Assembly (NCBI GenBank): GCA_039000515.1
Contig: JBCFYV010000024.1
Location: 14,721,922-14,785,921 of the forward strand
Direction of reading: 5' to 3'
Origin: Timema cristinae
Taxonomy: Eukaryota > Arthropoda > Insecta > Phasmatodea > Timematidae
DNA length: 64,000 nt
Every line of letters begins with the position of its first letter. The first letter of the stretch is position 1. A program made the translations under genes and the position numbers. The notes under the pieces are model-generated. The model searched no databases, was not told the DNA's origin, and saw only the letters and a list, made by a program, of their open reading frames with translations. Shown one piece after another: positions 37,501 through 52,500 of the stretch.

Positions 37501-40500
37501 CAACAAAATAATGATTACGAATTAAGTTGTGCTTTTCAAGTGGGCCTAAATATTGAATTCAAAATAATTATTGCTTTGTTTATGAGGTGAAAGATTTGAT
37601 CATCGAATCCAGTAAAACACCGAATCCTCGAATCTAGAATACTTGTCAGGATTCGGTGGATTAGAGGATTCGAATATTCCAGTGGCCCATATCTAGTATT
37701 TTCACATCTTTCAGGATTTGTTTACATGCAACAATCAACATGGGAACGACAGCTTTACTTCCCCTTCGGAGGAGGTTGTGCTACAGATTTTTATCGCACA
37801 AGAAAAATCTGTCGACCCCAGCTGGGTTTGAACCCACAAACATCGGCTCCTGAGGTGAGTATTTTACCGCAAGACCACCGAGGTTGGCTATATTTATAAT
37901 ATATAAGAAAATATGACAAGTTAATGGGTGAAGAATTAAAATAAGGCTAAGAGCCCCCACTCTCTACCCCATCACCACCATTAAATCAACCGTTTATACT
38001 AACCAGAAGAGATCTTTGGGAGAGGGTGCGAAAGACACCTGCCACCTGTGAGGTTCCAGATGTCGACTGACACTAGAACTAGAAGGGTTGTTTTCACACT
38101 TGCATGTAGGGCGATGGTCTGCATACATCTTCTGGGCTGCCTCTGTCGACGTCAGTGTGACAAATGCAATACCTAATGGCCTTTTTAGTGCCGTGGTCCT
38201 CTCATCTTCTAAAGCCCCCCTGAAACGAGATTCTTCTTCAGAGTAGTACTCGATAGCATCCACCTGAACCAATCAACAAAGTCTATTGAGAAATAGTGCA
38301 TTAAAAGCTAGCACTATTTATAGTAGTAAACATTATTATCAACTTTTTCCAGTCTTTAAACTGTAAGATACTCATTATTGTTGGTGCAGTGAGATTTGCA
38401 AATAGATATTAAAAAAAATTGACTAACGTGGGAAATTATTAGTATTATATTTGACCTAAGACTCATTTCACATAAATCGCCTATTTCCATGTTCCCCTAC
38501 AGCTCAGATTTTCTTCATATTCTTTACCTCTGTAGGTACAGGATAGAAATAAAATAGTGTTTTCAGATTTTTCTGTGGAAAAATGGCCCCATGACACCAA
38601 TTTAAAAATAAGTATTCATTTCTCAAAGAGTTGCAAGGACTTTGGTTGTAATTACTTAAAATATGCATAGCTTCATTATTTATTAAACAATTTTGTAAGG
38701 GTGTGCGAAGTCCACTTTTTTGGTTCGAAGCAAAGTCGAATTGAATATTGGAAATATTCTCGAAGCCAAATCAAAGTTTTAATATTTTTCTATTTAATTT
38801 TGAGTGAAAATATTATGTTGATATTGAGTATATTTATCTAACATCAAACTAACAATTCCTTTTTTTCTACACTAATATTTGTAGCTTATTGCCAACATAT
38901 AAATGTTATATTCACTTTACTTTAATATTAAAAACATTTTAAGTGTAGGCCCTACAGCCTGAGTGAGTAGTAAAAAATATAAAAGCATGCATTTGCTTTA
39001 ATATCGTTGGATTTTACTTGCATGGTGTTTTTCTAATATTTCACACACAATATACAAATTAACAAAACACAAGAGTTAATGAACGTTTGAGAACAAAAAA
39101 AACATTATCAAACCAAACTGGAAAAAAAAAATCAATCGGGTTTTAAGCCATTGCAAATCTCACAATGTGCCTAAAATAATGTGTTAATATATTTTTAATA
39201 ACAATTCTTGTGAAGTAAAGTAGATTTTGTACATCCATTTATGTTTCCAGCTTATGGCCTGGGTCAGTTTGGATAAAGTAAAGTAGATTTTGTACATCCA
39301 TTTAAGTTTCCAGCCTATGGCCTGGGTCAGTTTGGATAAAGTAAATGCATATTAATTATTACCAATTACCATAGTGACCAGAAAATAAGCCACACTTTTT
39401 TCCCCAATTACAACCTTTCTAAAACCTTTGTAAGTTCTATAAGTATAATAAATAACAAGTGTGTTAACTTTAAGGCTTGAAATATATTGAGGACATGAGA
39501 AACTCAAAAATATCTCGAAAATTCAAGAAATGAAAAACAGCAAATAATGGCCCTAAGAAATTAAAAAACCAAACCAAAAATTTATTATTCCCAAAAATAG
39601 GCTGCAATCCCCCCCCCCCCCTTCCAAACAACCTTCATTTAGAAATGTTTTGGTTATAAATATTTTTTCAATATCAAACTTTGACAATATAAGCTGTTAC
39701 ACTGTAAAATTAAATTATAAATGGTGTTCATTGTAATTACTTATCACTATTTTATTAATTGCATTTAAAATGTATATGAGTTATATCTCAAGTGTTTGAA
39801 TGAACTATATATAAGACAATCTAAAGCAAGCACCAGCTAAAATGTCAAAAAGAAACTCTATAAACTATATATTTACTTTAATAAACATCATTTAAATTTT
39901 TTTACTTTAAAGGGATGTTTTCTCGTCTCGTTCTCGTGTCTCGATACTTTTTTATATATTCTCATCTTGAATTTAAAAAATGGTTCTCGCACATCCCTAA
40001 AAAGTATATATTGAAATAGTTTATAAACACCCCAAAAGATGGTGCGCTTTACTACTCTTGAATGCCAGGCCACCACCGTGGTTCAGATTCCACGTTAAAC
40101 TGTAGGTCCTTCATTTCATCTCACAATCACCCTACCATTACACATTAGCGTAAGTGCGTATAACCCGAACGGGTAGTAAGAGGCGATGTTAATAATAATA
40201 ATAACAATAATAATACTCTTTACTGCTTAGCTTTGACAAGGTGAACTATTGTTGCATGAACATGTTGAAGAACTTATATTTATACAGTCCAAAGCTTATA
40301 TAATAGTGTTTTTTTATAATGCAAACTTTTTACACAACATCATAGTTTTAGCATACCTATTTAAATAGGATATAATTTTATCTGATAATTATTCGAAAAT
40401 CCCAAATAATATTTACTTAGACTCAAGATTCAATTCAAACTCCAAAAACTGTCTTGGCAGGGTCTACGTATCAACCATTTTGATTATTCCAATTATTAGT

Positions 40501-43500
40501 TGCCAAGCCCTAATAATGATCATTTTATTTATTTTATTTTCAATTTTTGAGTCATAATATGTGGTAAAAACTTTTTTTATATTCATTAAATTCATTTGAA
40601 ATTTTAATAAGCAATCTGAAATTTTTTAAGAAAAACTTAAATAAGCTGTGGCTAGTACTTGAAGGAAGGTATAATGTAGCTAAGACTTGTAGACTCCTTA
40701 CTACAAAATCTAAACACTCAACTGGCATCATTATTTATATTATTAATAGTTCATATCAATATTTACCGATGCAAATTGGTAATAATATAAGAGAGTTATT
40801 CAAATGCTTAAGAATGTGTTTTTTATTTTCATCTTTTCCATTAAGGGAAGCTAACAATTTTCTTTTATTAAAAATAATAATTTATAAATTAGGTATTAAA
40901 AAACAAAAAATAGTGATAGTGATTTTATTAAAATGAAAATAATGTAATACATATTAACTGATAGATAATTATTTAATTAATGATTAAGGTTCATTATAAA
41001 TTCCAGTCCTCTACGTACAGTACGACAGCCGCAGCATTTACAGGCATTCCCACAAAGATAAGGTCTCATGTTGAGTCTCACTCCTGTGCGCTTCAGATGG
41101 TTCTCACAATAAAGCTTCGCCTGGTAGTTCTTCTCACTGAAGCAAACCATTGAAATACTAATTAACAGAAAAAACTATTTATTTTAAGTCTTTTTAAGAT
41201 ATCGAACAATGTAAAATAAATAGGATTAGGATCATCAATCCCTTGAACCATTAGGGATATTCCAGATTTTGAAATTCAAAAAGAAAAAATACTTTATTCA
41301 AAAATGTTAATTGAAATTTGTTTTAGAGCTCTAATACTATTTATTGGTGGGTAGGGCCCAACATAATTATATGAAAAACTTAGCCTTAACAAGGCTCGAG
41401 AATGTAAGTGTTCTATCTCCAAAAGTGTTAAACTTGAGATATCTGGTGTTTACGTCTATTTAGAATGCACATGGTTCACCTGGGTTAAATTGAAACTACT
41501 ATATAATGACTTAAGAGGATAAAAACTCAAATTATCATTCTGTAACATTGGTTTTATACACATGGTCAAATTTCAATGCTCTTTTACACAAAAGTGGAAA
41601 ATTGAATGTAGAACACTTGCATTCTCGAGTGACATTAGTCCCTAGACCATTTATTTAACACTTGATTGAATGTATCAACATTATAATAAATGCAGTTTGG
41701 TAAAAGAAAATAATAAAAAAAGCATTTGGTTATTGTTGTTATTATTATTATTATTATTATTATTTAGTGTAATATTCCTCTTTTATCTTAAAGCCACTTT
41801 CCTTTCTCCAAATAGCAAATGATCACATTTGAGTTGATCTCATATAACTTTGCTCATGGGTTGAACTTCAATTCGTTTTTCGAAGAAAATTTTGGAGATT
41901 GTTTATTTTAAACTTTTAAACAAGACATTGGCTGCATTAGTTGTGTACTTTTGCTCAGAATGTTATCTGTTCTTTTTTTTTTTTAACAAAGCTGTTCTCA
42001 AAATTAACTTGTAGGTTTAGTGAACGGTTGTTCATAAATTTATTATTCTAGTGTGTTATTTTTGTTTGGAGCTTTTTCTTTTACCATGGAAGGTAAGATT
42101 AAGCTCAGCGATGAGAAACAGGCATCAAATAGAAGTATAAATTTTACCAACAAGAAATTTATTGTCTGTTGAACCTTGTTAGGGTAAAAAAGGGACTATG
42201 ATCAAATTTAAAAAAACAGATCAGTTTACACAAAAGGAAAAGGACTCTGTCGGCAGAGTATCGATAGAGACAACAGTTCAACCAAGAAAGTGAAGTATAC
42301 TATAGAGAATGTAAATTCCTTAAGTTAAAATACAACAATCTTAAAAGGGCATTCAAAAGGAAATGGGCAGATGACAAGAAGTAAGTTTTGGTCTAGTCCA
42401 CCCCTCTGCCTGATTAATGAAACAGACTGCAAAATTAAAGAACTGTTGGGAGCAACACAGGTGGATGTAAATACATCAAACTTTGACTTCGACTCGGCGC
42501 CTAATCAAGTAGGTTTGGGTCTAAACATTTTTGGGCCATCCACTTGGTTTTCTTTAGAAGATATTTCAGTTGTCAGGAGAAGTAGCTCTATCATTGGCAG
42601 TTAATTGTGTCTCTGATTATGTCTAAAACTATGTTTTCCGTTCTCTTATGCAATCAAAACCTATCAAAAATTCAATTTTATCCCACTTTAAAAAATGATC
42701 AATGTGATCCCGTAATTTTGTTGGTCACCGTGTAGAAGGTGTTATTATTTCAAAGTCATCGTCTTCAACTTCATACAAAATATCTAATATCTACTCTATT
42801 TTCTAGGATAAAAACTTATCCACACCATCTTTAAACAAAGTTTCAAGGTTACTTGGGTAGGTTAAACCGTGCATGAAGTTTAAACCCTTTCACATGATGG
42901 TTTTAACTCAACCATGCCTTGAACAGCATACCTATTTTGGGGAAAAGCATCTGTGGTTTAAACCATGGGTTAAAATTCTTGCCAAGTTTAAACTTAGTTG
43001 AGGAAAGCAGGACTATGTTCATAAATTTTTACAAAATTTGGATTTGAATTCATAAAATAGTGGATTCGGCTCATCATTAAGTAATGTTAAGTGATAAGGA
43101 AGGAATCCAGCCATAAGGTTTAGGCTTGATAAATATGTATTTGTTTTATATCAGGGCCTAGCCTTAAACCCTGATTTTTGAGGAAGTCCACTTTCAAGCA
43201 CGTACATTGATTGAAAGTCATCAAAATTTGGCATTTTATAAAAGTTTTATTTGATTTATTATTTAAAAAAAAAGTCCATCCAGAAAATTAATAAAGGCTT
43301 CTTATAATATTTCCTTAAGGATTACTGTATTGTTTCTCTTACATCACTAACTAAACAAACTAATAACAAAATACAAGTGTAATGTTTTTATCTCCACATT
43401 GTGGCAACTTATGTTTCCAGTATTCAAATAACAGGCTTGTTATGGAAATCAAACTGTAACTATACTTTTCACAGACCGAGGATAAACTTAACACACTGTT

Positions 43501-46500
43501 AGCCCTATCCAATCAAGAGTCTATTAATAAACAACCTTCCAATGACATACCACTCAACACCCAGTGCTATGAAAGACTAAACAACTTAGATTTATACTAA
43601 GCAAAGGCTACAATATCTTAACGTCATCACCTCTCAAACAAAATATTCTCAACAGTGCTCCAAAAAACACAATCAAGCATCTCCTTAATCTATGCAACCT
43701 TCCGATTTACCCTAATTGCCTGACTCAGTCACCAACAACAACAAACAACATCAGAAAGAAGGTTCTTACCCATGTGACAAACCAAGAAGTAGTATATACT
43801 AAACTAGCCCCTTCCCCGTAAAAAAATATTGTAAGGAATCCTGTAAAACAAAGCTTCAAATCATCCATCATGTCAATATAAAAACAAAACTTTTTTTACC
43901 TATTTATTTTTAATACAGTCCTACCATCACTCTATAGTTCCCTCCGTCTTTTTATCCTCCCTCTATTTTCATCTCATTCCTCTTTCCTCACCCCCTTCAC
44001 CAACCCCACTTTCCCTTCAACAACTTTTTTTTCTTCCAACGACTATATAATATACTATCGACATTTTTATGAGGAATAAATTAAATTTTCAAAATAAAAT
44101 ATAGCCTATGTTACTCGCTGATAATGTAGCTTTATGTTGGTGAAAGAATTTTTAAAATCGGCCCAGTAGTTTTTGAGTTTATTCATTACAAACAAAAAAA
44201 CAAATCTTTCCTGTTTATAATATTAGTATAGATTCATCAAACCTCCATCTCATTCAACAGCAGACTCTCACAAAAAGAATACCCTTTGAAGGGCCACTAT
44301 GACTGCTCCACAGAAAATCTAATTTACCAGTTACACTGTACCACTACATTGATGAATACATTGGCTTCACTCTGCCAACGAATGAATGGTCATTGTTTTG
44401 ATAACAACCAGACAACCAGCAGTACTTTGTGCTCAAATGCATAAATAAGAATTTGACTGAATTCTAAAGTACCAGAGTAATTAAAACAAGCCCTCGCCAA
44501 AAGTTCCGATGCTTCAACGGCGGAAACATGCACACCAAAATATAACTAAATCCAGATACCGTTCATCCTAAAAATAGCCATTTATTTCTCTATCCTTTCC
44601 TTCCAAGCAGATCTACTCTCACCAGTAAAACAAAATCTATCTATTTACATCTAAGAATCAAGATAAGTTTAGACAAGAAACTATAGAGTCCAAGCCACAA
44701 GGATCAACCTCTAGTCACCAGTCATATTCTACTCTTTTCTGCTGAAGAAGAGGCATGATGTGTATTTTGTTGTGTTTTAATGGTGAACTTTAAAGCCTAA
44801 ATTTCTATGGTAAGCGTGTGGGGCTCGACCTTCTATCCTCCTTTCAACAGTCATTTGGTGCAAGTTTTTTTCCACGTATATAAACTTATTAGATAGACAG
44901 TTAGGTTGCTTATGCATATTTGACTCAACATCTAAAACCCCTAACATACATTGTTATTAATGTTCACTACTCACCACTCTTTATCCAGGACACTAACTCG
45001 AGTGATATCATAAGCTAGTTGTATATCCTGGATTTCTATCTCAGGATATGCCTCTCTGTAACATGGAAAACAAATATGTATAAACATTGTTTAGGTAATA
45101 TAACTGGACATTGCATAGTATACATATCATTACAGAGAATATATACTAAAAGGTACCTTATACTAATATTTTTACTTTGTGTACAAAAATATTATTTTGA
45201 AAAATTTGATGAGTTTTCCCTCTTGCTCTGTGCCTTACTATCTGTTTGGTGATATATATTATACCACACTAATTGTGTAGGGATGATGAAGGTATCATTT
45301 AAATGAAATGTAACAAAAAATGCATGGAAGTAAATTGGGAAACCATTTAGGAATAGTTCTCCTCAGCACTTCTGGCAGGGAGAATAACCTTGACCTCGCA
45401 ATCACCAGCAAACCAGACTAGATGAAATTGACAACCAGTCCGCGTGCCTACCGGTGCAAATGACTATGATGCTACATCTACAAATATTTAATTTCCACTA
45501 GAGAATGTTGTACAAACTAACATGTAATACTGTACCGGAAATGGCGCTGCAAGTCTGCAGTATCGCAATATGTCCTGGGAATGTTTGTGATCATTAGGGT
45601 TCTGGACACTCCTCCATCTTCTTCCTCTAGTTTGAGGGTTATAGAGAAACGTCTCATGATGATAATTCCAAGAGGTAGGTAGAGGATGGCCAGTGTCACG
45701 TGGACCCACAACCAGGGGAGCTGAAACAAAGACGAGGACACATTTAGGGGACACGGTGTCTGCTTATTTTTTAATTTATAGTAGTGGTGACTAGAGAGAT
45801 TCCAGTTCTGCGCATCTTACTACACACTCAGATTATCCACATACAGTAAAACCCTGTCATTCTGAAAACAGGTGGTCTGAAATTTCTTATAAGCCGAAAA
45901 CAAACCAAGTCAAATGATATATATTTATTGATAAACTCAAAGTTAAACATGAAATGGAAGAAACAGTGATGTAAATTACTTGATATTTATATGTTGAAAT
46001 CAACACAACATATTTTCTGTAGCTAAAAGTAATTGCAGTACTGCAAAAAGATAATCTGTAAATGTAAAGATACAGTATATGTTATGTGCTATATATTAAT
46101 TAAGAAATCTACATTCTATAAAATGAATTCAACTGTAATTTAAAATTGGTATAAATACACCCATCTACCCCCAGACCCTCATGTATCCTCCAGCTCAAAT
46201 TAGAATTTTTGCTAATCCGAACACGCTTTGTCCCAATTAGTTTGAATTAACAAGGTTCCACTGTATTTACGTGAATAGGATAAGGGTGAAGGAGGTAAAA
46301 TTTATAGTAATGTACCTGCATCTGTGTGGGAGAAAAATCCAAATTATTTATAAAGACTTGACTTAAGACAGTCAGCGGGATTAGGGTCCTGACCTTCTTG
46401 TCACTGGAAAACAAGTTAAGAGAACACCGACACTTTTTATCTGTGTGTGCTCTTCAATTAAGGTAGTGATACGATGACGGCTATGGCCAAATAATTTAAA

Positions 46501-49500
46501 TGTATAGTAATTCTATTTATTAGTACATTCCAGTGCAATAAGTTGTATGTAGTAGAATTTGTTCATGAAATTAAGTGAATCACTTTGAATTCCCTAAAGT
46601 GTACAGTGAGCAACTTGTTTGTATGTACCTATATAAGATGTGAGGTTTTGAAACCAAAAAACAATTTCACTCTGGACCAGGTTTACAAAAACATCAAATA
46701 ATGAATTTTCAATTTGTTTAGATTTGATGATTAATAGTTTGAACAAAGGGCCTTGCATAAGCTTATGATTTGTGTATTGTTATACGCATAATTTCACAAT
46801 GTATAATTTATTATTCTCACTTTGGGTCCAAATTGCTAAGTGTTGTATGCCCAAAGTTTGTTTCGTCGCCTTGAAGAGTTCCCTGAAAGTTGATAGGTAG
46901 CACCACGCCAAGTGATATTACCATCATGACAGACATGTAAAACAAGATGTGTCGTTGGAAGGAGAGATATTGAACAGCATCTGGACCGCATTTCTGGAGG
47001 ATGCTCTCATCCCTACAAACAATAATAAAAAAAATCTAACTTATAATATTGTTCTTAGGGTTACACCAATAAATTTGAGATTAATCAGGTTTTGTTTTTG
47101 TTTTTAGCAGCAAGTCTTACTACCTGTTTTAGTTATATGATATGTACTGATTACACTATTGCGTTAAGAATGAGGAAGGTTAAATTCAAAGTGAGTATAC
47201 TTGCATTTTCATGGAGGGAGAGTGGAAAGCCATTTTGGGAAAAACCACCCTCAATACAATTTATTATATATTATTAATTATGCACCGAGTCTTACTACCC
47301 GTTCGGGTTATATGCAGCCCTCAATACACTTTACCGAGATTCAAACCCTGATCGTCCTGTCATTGGTAGTCTAGTCTACCACAAAAGTGATGCTTTAGGT
47401 CTTGCAGACACCAAAGCAGGTAATTATTAAGTAGTGTATTGACCAGCAGGCGTTATTAGCTTTTATCCTAGAGCAGTGATTCTCAAAGACGGTGCTGGTG
47501 CACCTTATGGAGCCGTGATGGTTCCTTAGTTGTAGGAGTGTGCGAAGCTTAAACATCTCAACTTTGTTTTGAAAATTCATTCACTTCAACTTGGATTCGA
47601 GAGTAAAACCCTTGATTCAAGTTATGAAGTTTTGCAAAACAAAAATGAATATTTAAAGTTGAAACACTTTTTTTTTTTAATTCACTGCTGTTATTTCCAT
47701 CATAAATTAGTGTTTGTGTAGGAAAATCTGAAATAATTATAATACATTTTGTGATGATAACTTTACCATTTTAAGATGAAATATATTATTAATCAAGTTT
47801 GGAATAGAGCATTTTGTAAATTATGTTTAATACCTAAATTTACATAGTTATGCCAAACATAATAATTTTATCCCATACTAAACATATTTTTAAGTATTTG
47901 AACTTCAATTCAGCTTCAGGAATCTCACATTATTCTATTTGACTTCGCTTTAAGTTTAAAAGGTGGATTTCACACACTCATACTTAGGGGTGCAGCAAAA
48001 ATATACAGAAATGTAGGTCTCAATCATATTAATTTAGAGATTCTACAGTAATTTTTTAGACATAAAAATGTAATTTAAATATGCAATGTAATAAAAATTT
48101 CCTTAACTCAAAACGCCTGGACATAAAAGACATTTCATACCTAGGGTGGCGCAAAATATAAAAGATGTATAGAAAAATTCCAACTTGTAAAAAGGATTCA
48201 GTGATACTGTCCTAGAGCACAGGTTCTTAAACTTTTTTTTATGTCTCTACCCTTTTTTTCACAAGAAAAAATTACAGGAAGGTCCCACTTATATGGCAGG
48301 TTAGGTTTCAGAACTCCGCATTTAAGTGGAACATGGTCTTTTTTAACTTTTAAATGCATATAAAATCCTAATAACCCGGTATTAAATATAAAGTGTGCAA
48401 GAGAGCTAGGCCTAAAAAAGGATACAAAAGCAAAATAAAGATACAGTTCAAATAGAATAAAGAGGCTTACGACTCCTCTTTTTATCGCTATTAGGGCCTA
48501 CACTTAGAAGTCATTGCAACTAATAAAAAAATGTAAAATAGTCTAATCTAAGAAGTTTGTAATCTTGGAGAGTTAATAAAAAAACAGAGAAATTCTAGGT
48601 TCAAAAATGCTGTAAACTTGTGATGGCTCTATCAAATGAAAACTATTGAATAATTTGATAGTATTTAACTATTATTATTAGCACCAGCGTCTTACTACCC
48701 GTCCGGGTCATACGCACTTACGCTAATGTGTAATGGTAGGGTGATTGTGAGATGAACTGGAGGACCTACAGTTTAACGTGGAATCCGAACCAGGTGGAAG
48801 CCTGGCATTCCACACATTCACAAGTTGTGATTAATACACATCTTATCAGAGGTGAAGGAAGGTTTTGGCAATCAGATAAATCTGTGCCGGGCCAAGGATT
48901 GAACCCCGGAGCCCAGTTCAGATGGCCGAACCCTTAGTCCTAGACCACCAGGTCACCCTATTAAATTATTGATCCATTCGATAGTTTAAAAATCATTTGA
49001 ATTAAAAGTGTTCAAATTCATTCTCGACATGCTGATCAATAGCCAACCTTACTAATTCGAATATTTTCCTTGTTATAGTTATATGAAATAGAGGTCCACT
49101 ATTGAAAATCACTTTCTCTGTTTACTTTGCTGATTAATAGACAACCTTATGGTTGTTTATTCAAGCCATCATTTTTCTAAACAAAATGTGTATTGCACAT
49201 GTATTTTACATAATATGTACAATAGTTAAAATAATAAATCGATTAAATAAATGGAAAATTCAAAACATTTTTTCAAATCAAGAACTCAAAATTCACAAAA
49301 TAAACCGATGAAACCTTCAACAATGAAAATAGTAAAATGATATGTGTTTATATTTGTGGTGTGTTTGCATTTCATGACATGGGCAAGTGGAATAAACCTG
49401 ACATCATTTTGAGTAGAGAGATTTGTTATGACTGGAGATAATGATAGATGCACACAGAGCTAAAAATGAATAGCTCATGCAGGCAAGAGAAAACGATTGA

Positions 49501-52500
49501 AAACTATCAGGTGATTGTTCAATAAGTGGTAGTTAAAATAATTTGATAGTGCCCACCATTACTGTAAAAAGACTGAATTACAGAATGTGCATTATACCGA
49601 AAAACATAGGAAGAGAGAGACAAGCACCTAACATAGTGATCATGTATATAGTTGAAACTGCCGTATTAGAGGAATGCTGAAAAGTGGTACCTTAATGTAT
49701 TAGCAACTCTGGGCAGTAATGATTACATTAATTTTTTTATGCTCTATTGTGTCAGGGTTTGAGTAGCTTTGGATCAAATGAGAAATATCAATAATTAAAT
49801 AGTTTTTGAAAAAAAAAAAAAAATGCAGATATACAGATAACCAATGGAAGCTATTATTTTAACTTAGTTAATTATATAAATGACTATTAAAATTGTGTTT
49901 ATGTATTCATGCCCAAATACGTTTATTTCTGTAATAAACTAAATATATACAGTATACCCTCAAACATCCGACCTCTGAATATCCGTTTCCTCGGCATATT
50001 CGAGTGTTTCACTCCGATGCTTGTCTGTGAGTTACTGCCACGTTTCACCAAATCTGATAACATATTTTGTTTTGTGTTGCCTTAGTTTAACTGTTAGAGA
50101 TAAACACTTCAATCTTCAATATTATTTAGGAAACCATAATATTTAATATTTTACTTGGTTTTTTTGTGTTTTAGTATAGTTGTTTTTTTTTGCTCCTCTT
50201 GTTATCTGACCTTTTTTGGGTTCCAACCACATAACAGTCTCGTGAGTGATGAATAATGAGGAGCCCAGTGTATAAAATTAAAGGGAGTAGTGTTGTATGG
50301 TGACTTCCTCTTCACTCTAATATGTAAAGACAATGATAACTATTACAAAGTAAATGTTTAACAAAGTAGAAACTGAGAAATATTTCAGAAGAGTAAGAGA
50401 AATAATTAGGTAAAAGTAATAGATTTATTATTAAAAAAACATAAAACGATATAGGGTTACAATTGATAAACAAGATTAAATGTAGGACCAAAGAAAGACG
50501 AACAGTAATAAATGTCCATTGACTTGGTTAGGGAGAACATGTAACTCTTAGAACTATAAAGGAAAACATTAAGTTTTAAACTGACAAATGTAACAGGGTT
50601 TAATAACTACAAAAATATAGGAACTTCCCATAGAATGAGAAAATACGTGTCCAAGACGACACGGTAAAAGTCAAAAGGAAGTTAAGTTGATAGAGAGTAT
50701 TGGATTCCAAAACAGCTGGGTTAGCACCAGATTACCACAGAAGGGTCTAAACAGAAAACATGGTGAATTAATTACTATTCAAAATATAACTGCAAATCCT
50801 ATAGTTTTAGAGTTACTAAGCTAAATGTCGACCAAGCTAGCTAGCTTGGTTTGAAATTAAGAAAGGTCCATAAACACACTAAATAATAAATGGTAAGAGG
50901 AAAGTCTGTCAATTACATTGCTAACAATCAGGTGTCAACACAAAATTGTACTATGGCCGGTCCTTTCCCAGTGGGTACTGCCAGAGCACTCAATAGTACA
51001 TTTATACCATTACCCACTCACTGGGGTATACATCAAATCTAGTACACACTAACTTTAAATACTTGGACAAATGGGGTGCCAACAAGAATGCTGTGAGATA
51101 CTGACCTAACTAGGTCCTCAAATAAAGGTGTTAGATAACCTGCTTGTAGCCATAATAAAATTCGAACAAGTAATCATGACGTCCACTGCGTCATGGGATA
51201 TTGTGAAGTCATAAGGACTTAAAACGTAATAATGAACTTGTGGAGAAGAGGACCCTTAAAGCAAGGTCCTTATTACATACAGAGCCCCAGTATTTAAGCT
51301 ATGTCATATGGACATAAGGAAAATATATAGTAAGACTATATGACTAAAGAAATTAAGTCAGATTGACACAAAACCAAATTTAGTCAATCTGACTAAAACA
51401 GAAAGTCTGAAGGACTTATAAAACATTATAGCTGCTTCGACTAACAGAAAAACAGTCACTCTGACTAAAACAGCAAGTCTGAAGGACTTAGAATACATGT
51501 TTACTCCTTCGGCTGACAGAAACAAAATTAGTCTCCTTGACTACTACAACAAGTTTGAAGGACTTGGATATTTGTTGAATATTTGGAACATCAAACGAGA
51601 TTCCCTCGGCATCAAGGGGGTGAGACTCACGACCCAAACATTAAAACCACCAGTTTTTTCTTCAGGTGCTGGAGCAAAGGTTCCTCCTTCGAGGATATAA
51701 TATGATGAACTAGAGAATGAACCTAGGGGTCACCAGTTATATATTCTTTTTTCTGACTCTAAACAGGACTAAATATAGGCATGTAATGAGATAAAAGGAA
51801 GGGGGGGGGGGGGAATAGTGGAGAAAGAGCCAAGGAAGTTCGCTAGGGCAGCAGTGCTTGTAGCTCAAGGCATCGAACCAACGACAGTCAGGTCCTTCAT
51901 CACAACGAGTGTTCAAGCAAGGGTTCATACATCTGTTAAAACTGCCACACCTTCGCTTCCCCCATACTTGCAAAATAGTTTGTCGAAGCATGGTGTTTGT
52001 ATCCGGGAACATCCACTTAATGTAAGTAGAACACAAATGATAGTATTGCAGAATATATCAGTTTTAATTCTCTTCTTTGGATTCCTTTATTTCAGTTTAG
52101 TATTTTGTGCAGCATACGGTTTGTAGATGCCATTTACTTGAGTGACATGCTACAGTGTTTTATAATTTCAATAGTATTTTTTTTTTACTTACATTTGTAA
52201 AGTTTGGTAAGACACTCAAAATCTGACGCCTCCAAGAGTCGTAGCCCACAGTTTAAGAGCCTGTGTCCTAGACTATAGAACTATTAGAGTAAAAAAGATG
52301 GTGCATCAAATGCAGTAGAGATATACCCAATAATATGTAGGTTTGCAATGTGCTTGACTGTGGACCCAAATACATACTTGATCCTGAAAATAGTTGTAAG
52401 CCACGAACAAAATCCTTTGTCGATTTGAGTGTTTGAGTCTAGTGAGATGACAGAATCTGCTTCTGAGGATCCAGTAACATCATCCATTGCACCATAAAAT

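Noticed and set aside
37994..38272. 92-codon frame starting at ATG 38272 as a separate gene
   Set aside because: It is an internal TMEM63 exon plus intron read-through. The acceptor at 38264 and donor at 38003 are clear.
45488..45754. 88- and 74-codon overlapping frames as small genes
   Set aside because: One is the shadow and the other the read-through of the TMEM63 exon at 45536-45720.
49950..50010. A full Tigger-like element
   Set aside because: Only one terminal repeat was found. No matching inverted end with TA downstream.
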